From NCBI GenBank assembly GCA_910587135.1, contig CAJULF010000002.1, positions 1 through 64,000 of the forward strand: DNA of 64,000 nucleotides, in the 5' to 3' direction. Positions 61,262 to 64,000 of the stretch are shown here, one piece after another (position 1 is the first letter of the stretch; the number at the start of each line of letters is the position of its first letter). The position numbers and the translations under genes are program-made. This stretch comes from an uncultured Oscillospiraceae bacterium (GTDB lineage Bacteria > Bacillota > Clostridia > Oscillospirales > Ruminococcaceae). Under the pieces are notes generated by a model. It was not told where the DNA came from and did not search any database. It worked only from the letters and a program-made list of their open reading frames with translations.

Positions 61262-62377
61262 TTATCCAAGCAGTGAAAGTACCGTTTTCGCGATATTGTC
61301 AAAACCCGCCCTTGTTCCGAGGTTTTCCGCGGCTATCTCATTGCCGTAAATCAGCAGCGGGATATATTCGCGGGTGTGATCCGTGCCGCTGTGGCAGGGG
61401 TCGCAGCCGTGGTCGGCGGTTATAATCAGAACATCGTCGGGGCGCATTTTGCCCATGAAACCGCCCAGCCACTCGTCAAACTCATTCAAGGCATTTGCGT
61501 AGCCTATCGGATCGCGGCGGTGTCCGTACTGCATATCGAAATCCACAAGATTTGTGAAGCACAAGCCGCTGAAATCCATCTGCTGATATTTTGATGTGAT
61601 TTTCATATCCTCGTTATTGCCGATTTTGCGGTCGCAGAGCGTTATGCCCTTCCCCGCGAAAATATCGTATATCTTGCCAATACCGATAACATCTTTTCCG
61701 CTGCCCGACAGCTTGTCAAGCATGGTGTCACGCGGAGGCAGCAGCGAGAAATCATGCCGCCGTGGTGTTCTTACAAAAGGATATTCACCCTCAAACGGGC
61801 GCGCTATAACTCTTCCCACGGCATAATCCCCCGTGAGTATCTCCCGCGCGGTATGGCAGTATTCATAAAGCTTATCGACAGGCACGACGCTTTCATGCGC
61901 GGCTATCTGGAACACGCTGTCAGCGGAAGTGTAGACGATAAGCGCTCCCGTCCGCGTATGCTCCTCGCCGTAATCCGCAATGACCTTTGTGCCCGAATAG
62001 GGCTTGTTACACAGGACTTTGCGCCCCACTGCTTCCTCAAATTTTCCTATAACTTCTTCGGGAAAACCCTCGGGGAAGGTAGGAAACGGCTTTTCGGAAA
62101 CCAGCCCCGCTATCTCCCAGTGACCCGTTGTAGTGTCCTTGCCCTTGGAAAGCTCCGAAAGCCTTCCATAAGACCCGCGCGGTGCGGGACATTTCCCGCC
62201 TGCCTCCACGCCGTCAATATTGAACAGCCCAAGCCCGCGCATATTCGGGACGTTCAGCACACCCGTTTTAAAGCACGAGCGCAGCGTATTGCTGCCCGCG
62301 TCGCCGAAATCCGCCGCATCGGGCATTTCGCCTATCCCGAAGCTGTCCAGGACTATCAAAAAAACTCTTTCAGCCAT
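61262..62377 (-). CDS. deoB: Phosphopentomutase
   Basis: The 371-aa alkaline-phosphatase-superfamily enzyme interconverts (deoxy)ribose-1- and -5-phosphates in nucleoside catabolism. It shows the metal-binding N-terminal VLDSFGIGEMPDAADFGD, TGHWEIAG (phospho-acceptor Thr region), TADSV-like TSADSVFQIAAHE, and C-terminal TADHGCDPCHSGTDHTRE with the metal-binding Asp and His. GGAGGTATT precedes the ATG. It is separated from deoC by a colicin-immunity-like gene. Confidence 0.95.
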   Translation of the reverse strand: MAERVFLIVLDSFGIGEMPDAADFGDAGSNTLRSCFKTGVLNVPNMRGLGLFNIDGVEAGGKCPAPRGSYGRLSELSKGKDTTTGHWEIAGLVSEKPFPTFPEGFPEEVIGKFEEAVGRKVLCNKPYSGTKVIADYGEEHTRTGALIVYTSADSVFQIAAHESVVPVDKLYEYCHTAREILTGDYAVGRVIARPFEGEYPFVRTPRRHDFSLLPPRDTMLDKLSGSGKDVIGIGKIYDIFAGKGITLCDRKIGNNEDMKITSKYQQMDFSGLCFTNLVDFDMQYGHRRDPIGYANALNEFDEWLGGFMGKMRPDDVLIITADHGCDPCHSGTDHTREYIPLLIYGNEIAAENLGTRAGFDNIAKTVLSLLG

Positions 62378-62387
62378 AATACCTCCG

Positions 62388-62642
62388 TCATTCCGATGCG
62401 CCCTTTATCGCCAGATCAACTATCTCGTCAACGGTAGGTTCGCGGTTTAATCCCGCAAACTCCGCGATAAGCTCCGGATAGTATATCAGATCGCTTCCTC
62501 CCGGGTGATCTATGCTTTGCATGAATTTATTTACCAGATCGCAGTGCTCCCGCTCCGAAAGCTGTCTTCCCGTCTTTTTGTCACGCAAGGTCATTATGGA
62601 TTCCACCAGTTCGACAAGCTCTTCTCTTGTAAGCTTTGACAT
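62388..62642 (-). CDS. Colicin/pyocin DNase immunity protein homologue (Im2/Im7/Im9 type)
   Basis: The 84-aa protein has HPGGSDLIYYP at residues 46-56. E. coli Im9 has HPSGSDLIYYP at exactly the same positions, including the Asp51, Tyr54 and Tyr55 that contact the DNase. Length (Im9: 86), the acidic N-terminal helices (LTREELVELVESIM) and the C-terminal EIVDLAIKG helix also fit the family (Pfam Colicin_Pyocin immunity). These proteins block HNH nuclease bacteriocins in the cytosol. GGGGGAG precedes the ATG. It sits between deoC (17 bp) and deoB (10 bp) with no nuclease gene in the window, so it is an orphan immunity gene in a nucleoside operon. Confidence 0.88.
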   Translation of the reverse strand: MSKLTREELVELVESIMTLRDKKTGRQLSEREHCDLVNKFMQSIDHPGGSDLIYYPELIAEFAGLNREPTVDEIVDLAIKGASE

Positions 62643-62659
62643 ATTTGCTCCCCCTCGGT

Positions 62660-63301
62660 CTAATTCATCAGCAACCGTGCCGCGCTTGTTCCGATACGGT
62701 CGCAGCCCTCGGCGAGAAAACGTTCCATATCCTCACGGGTGCGAATGCCGCCCGCCGCCTTTATTCTGACATTCTCTCCTATATGCTCCGCGAAAAGCCG
62801 TATATCCTCGATTTCCGCACCCGCGCTGCCGAAACCCGTGGAAGTCTTGATGTAGTCCGCGCCGGCTCGGGTCACACAGCCGCAGAGCGCAATTTTCTCC
62901 TCCCGCGTGAGATAACAGGTCTCGATTATCACCTTGAGTATTTTATCGCCGCAGGAGCGCTTTACCGATGCTATCTCACTCTCAACAGCGCCGAGATCGC
63001 CGTTTTTGACGTCTCCGAGATTTATCACCATATCAATCTCGTCAGCCCCGTTTTTAACTGCGTCCTCTGCTTCAAAGCACTTTTCCGCCGCCGTGGAATA
63101 GCCTAACGGAAAGCCTATTACGGTGCAGATATTCAGCTCGGGGAATTTTCCGCGCGCAAACCGTACATAGCTTGCGGGAATACAAACGCTTGCGGTACGG
63201 TATATCACAGCTTCCTCGCAAAGACGCGCTATCTGCTCCGCGGAAGCGTCCGCCTTAAGCAGCGTGTGGTCTATATGCGACAGTATTTCCTGATTTGTCA
63301 T
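62660..63301 (-). CDS. deoC: Deoxyribose-phosphate aldolase
   Basis: The 213-aa class I aldolase splits deoxyribose-5-phosphate to glyceraldehyde-3-phosphate and acetaldehyde. It shows the start [65 protein letters not shown] with the active-site regions, and [14 protein letters not shown] carrying the Schiff-base lysine. AAGGAGTTTTT precedes the ATG. It is the first gene of the deoC-immunity-deoB unit. Confidence 0.96.
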   Translation of the reverse strand: MTNQEILSHIDHTLLKADASAEQIARLCEEAVIYRTASVCIPASYVRFARGKFPELNICTVIGFPLGYSTAAEKCFEAEDAVKNGADEIDMVINLGDVKNGDLGAVESEIASVKRSCGDKILKVIIETCYLTREEKIALCGCVTRAGADYIKTSTGFGSAGAEIEDIRLFAEHIGENVRIKAAGGIRTREDMERFLAEGCDRIGTSAARLLMN

Positions 63302-63343
63302 AAAAACTCCTTAATTTAATTTGGCTTGCGCAGACGGAGGGTG

Positions 63344-64000
63344 TTACGAGCTTATCCTGAAATACCTCAATCCCACTACGCCGCCGCTTGTTATTTTTAA
63401 ATCAAACGTTCCGCTGAGCGGTTCCGCATCGGCTGTCAGCTTAACAAACTCCGTGTAGCTGTTTGTGGCGGGAACGTCGAACTCCGCAACGGCAGCGCCC
63501 GTATCCCCCCGCACTATCATCAGCCTTGTAGCCGAGCCCGGGTTGGATATCTCTATCTCCGCCCGCCTGCCGCCGCTCAATTTGCAGTTCTCGTACCTTA
63601 AAAAGCTCTGCCAGTCTTTTATCAGAGCATATTCGCGCTGCTGCCTGTCAGCCTCGAAGGTCACACCTCTATAATCAAAAGAAGCAGCCGCGGGCACTGC
63701 CTTGGAAACATCAATTCCCTCATACTCCGCGCCGTTTATCATTATCTCCGCGGTCTGCCGTATATCCTCGCAGGAGGCTCCCGCCTGAAGCTCATAAGCG
63801 CCGCTGAACAGCACCTGCAAGCTTGTGTTGATATCCCACATCGACAGCTCGTTTGCGTCAAAGCTAAGCGTGACGCTCAAACGCTCTCCGTGGGGTATAA
63901 ATACCCGCTTAAAAGCGCAAAGGCGCTTTCGCGGAACTCCGCCCGAAAAACGGGGAGCAGCCGCGTAGAGCTGCACTACCTCTGCGGAATCGCGCATTCC
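63344..64000 (-). CDS. C-terminal part of a GH3 family beta-glycosidase with added module (partial)
   Basis: The frame runs off the right edge; 218 residues of the C-terminus are visible. The first part is the fibronectin-III-like domain of GH3 enzymes: EVVQLYAAAPRFSGGVPRKR, LCAFKRVFIPHGE, and YELQAGASCEDI. A second beta-rich module follows (about the last 110 residues, RAEIEISNPGSATRLMIVRG and FDLKITSGGVVGLRYF), resembling a CBM6-type carbohydrate-binding domain. Substrate (beta-glucoside or xyloside) cannot be judged without the catalytic domain. It probably works with the GH5 cellulase on plant polysaccharides. Confidence 0.82.
   Translation of the reverse strand, partial: GMRDSAEVVQLYAAAPRFSGGVPRKRLCAFKRVFIPHGERLSVTLSFDANELSMWDINTSLQVLFSGAYELQAGASCEDIRQTAEIMINGAEYEGIDVSKAVPAAASFDYRGVTFEADRQQREYALIKDWQSFLRYENCKLSGGRRAEIEISNPGSATRLMIVRGDTGAAVAEFDVPATNSYTEFVKLTADAEPLSGTFDLKITSGGVVGLRYFRISS

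Noticed and set aside
62388..64000. A bacteriocin toxin partner for the immunity gene
   Set aside because: The adjacent genes are deoC, deoB and a GH3 glycosidase. No HNH nuclease motif was seen in any frame here or elsewhere in the window.

Overview
The window looks like chromosome of a cellulolytic gut or rumen Clostridium-group bacterium, most like Ruminococcus (Oscillospiraceae). The reasons are moderate G+C, strong AGGAGG ribosome-binding sites, consensus sigma-A promoters with 17-bp spacers, purine synthesis using a stand-alone AICAR transformylase plus a PurO-type IMP cyclohydrolase, an RimM-TrmD-Era-RecO-MutS2 block, the MreBCD-PBP2 block, and a secreted GH5 cellulase with a GH3 glycosidase at the right edge. 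No rRNA, tRNA, CRISPR array, prophage or transposase gene was seen. The species assignment is inference.

Layout. 0-6.3 kb: a fumarase alpha subunit without its beta partner, an ECF sigma/anti-sigma pair, and a large GGDEF-EAL protein whose catalytic motifs are degenerate. 6.8-14.9 kb (mostly + strand): rodA, galK, hflX (-), a Nudix gene, two small unknown genes, nadB-nadC and an 83-aa FakA-like fragment. 14.9-28.9 kb (all - strand): a long purine locus starting at a clear promoter (28881-28909) and a leader terminator (28695-28736), ordered purE ... purC-purF-purM-purN ... purO ... purH. Between the pur genes lie about a dozen small accessory genes. They include three paralogues of one family, a CbrC-family (colicin-tolerance) protein, a related pair downstream of purN, methyltransferases and several broken genes. 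29-45.2 kb (- strand): HD hydrolase, DMT transporter, pyridoxamine kinase, soluble hybrid histidine kinase, UDP-sugar dehydrogenase, mutS2, recO-era-trmD-rimM, HAD phosphatase, minD-mgsA. 45.4-52.4 kb: a divergent XRE regulator pair, a dead regulator carrying a small inserted repeat, then mreB-mreC-mreD-PBP2. 52.4-64 kb: glgA, Fe-alcohol dehydrogenase, AraC regulator, GH5 cellulase, mrp, Nudix, and deoC-deoB with a colicin-DNase-type immunity gene between them.

Two patterns stand out. First, a dispersed structured repeat sits directly against the Shine-Dalgarno sequence of at least six genes (fumarase, HD hydrolase, mutS2, mrp, mreC, PBP2), with a relative at the histidine kinase. Its outer stem is conserved in sequence. 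Its inner hairpin differs completely in sequence from copy to copy yet always pairs, so it behaves like a structured RNA leader or a mobile leader cassette. Second, orphan immunity-like genes, including a clear Im9-type colicin immunity homologue, are built into housekeeping nucleotide operons (pur and deo) with no toxin nearby, together with their decayed remains. At least two further families of short inverted-repeat elements are also dispersed here, and one has interrupted a regulator gene.
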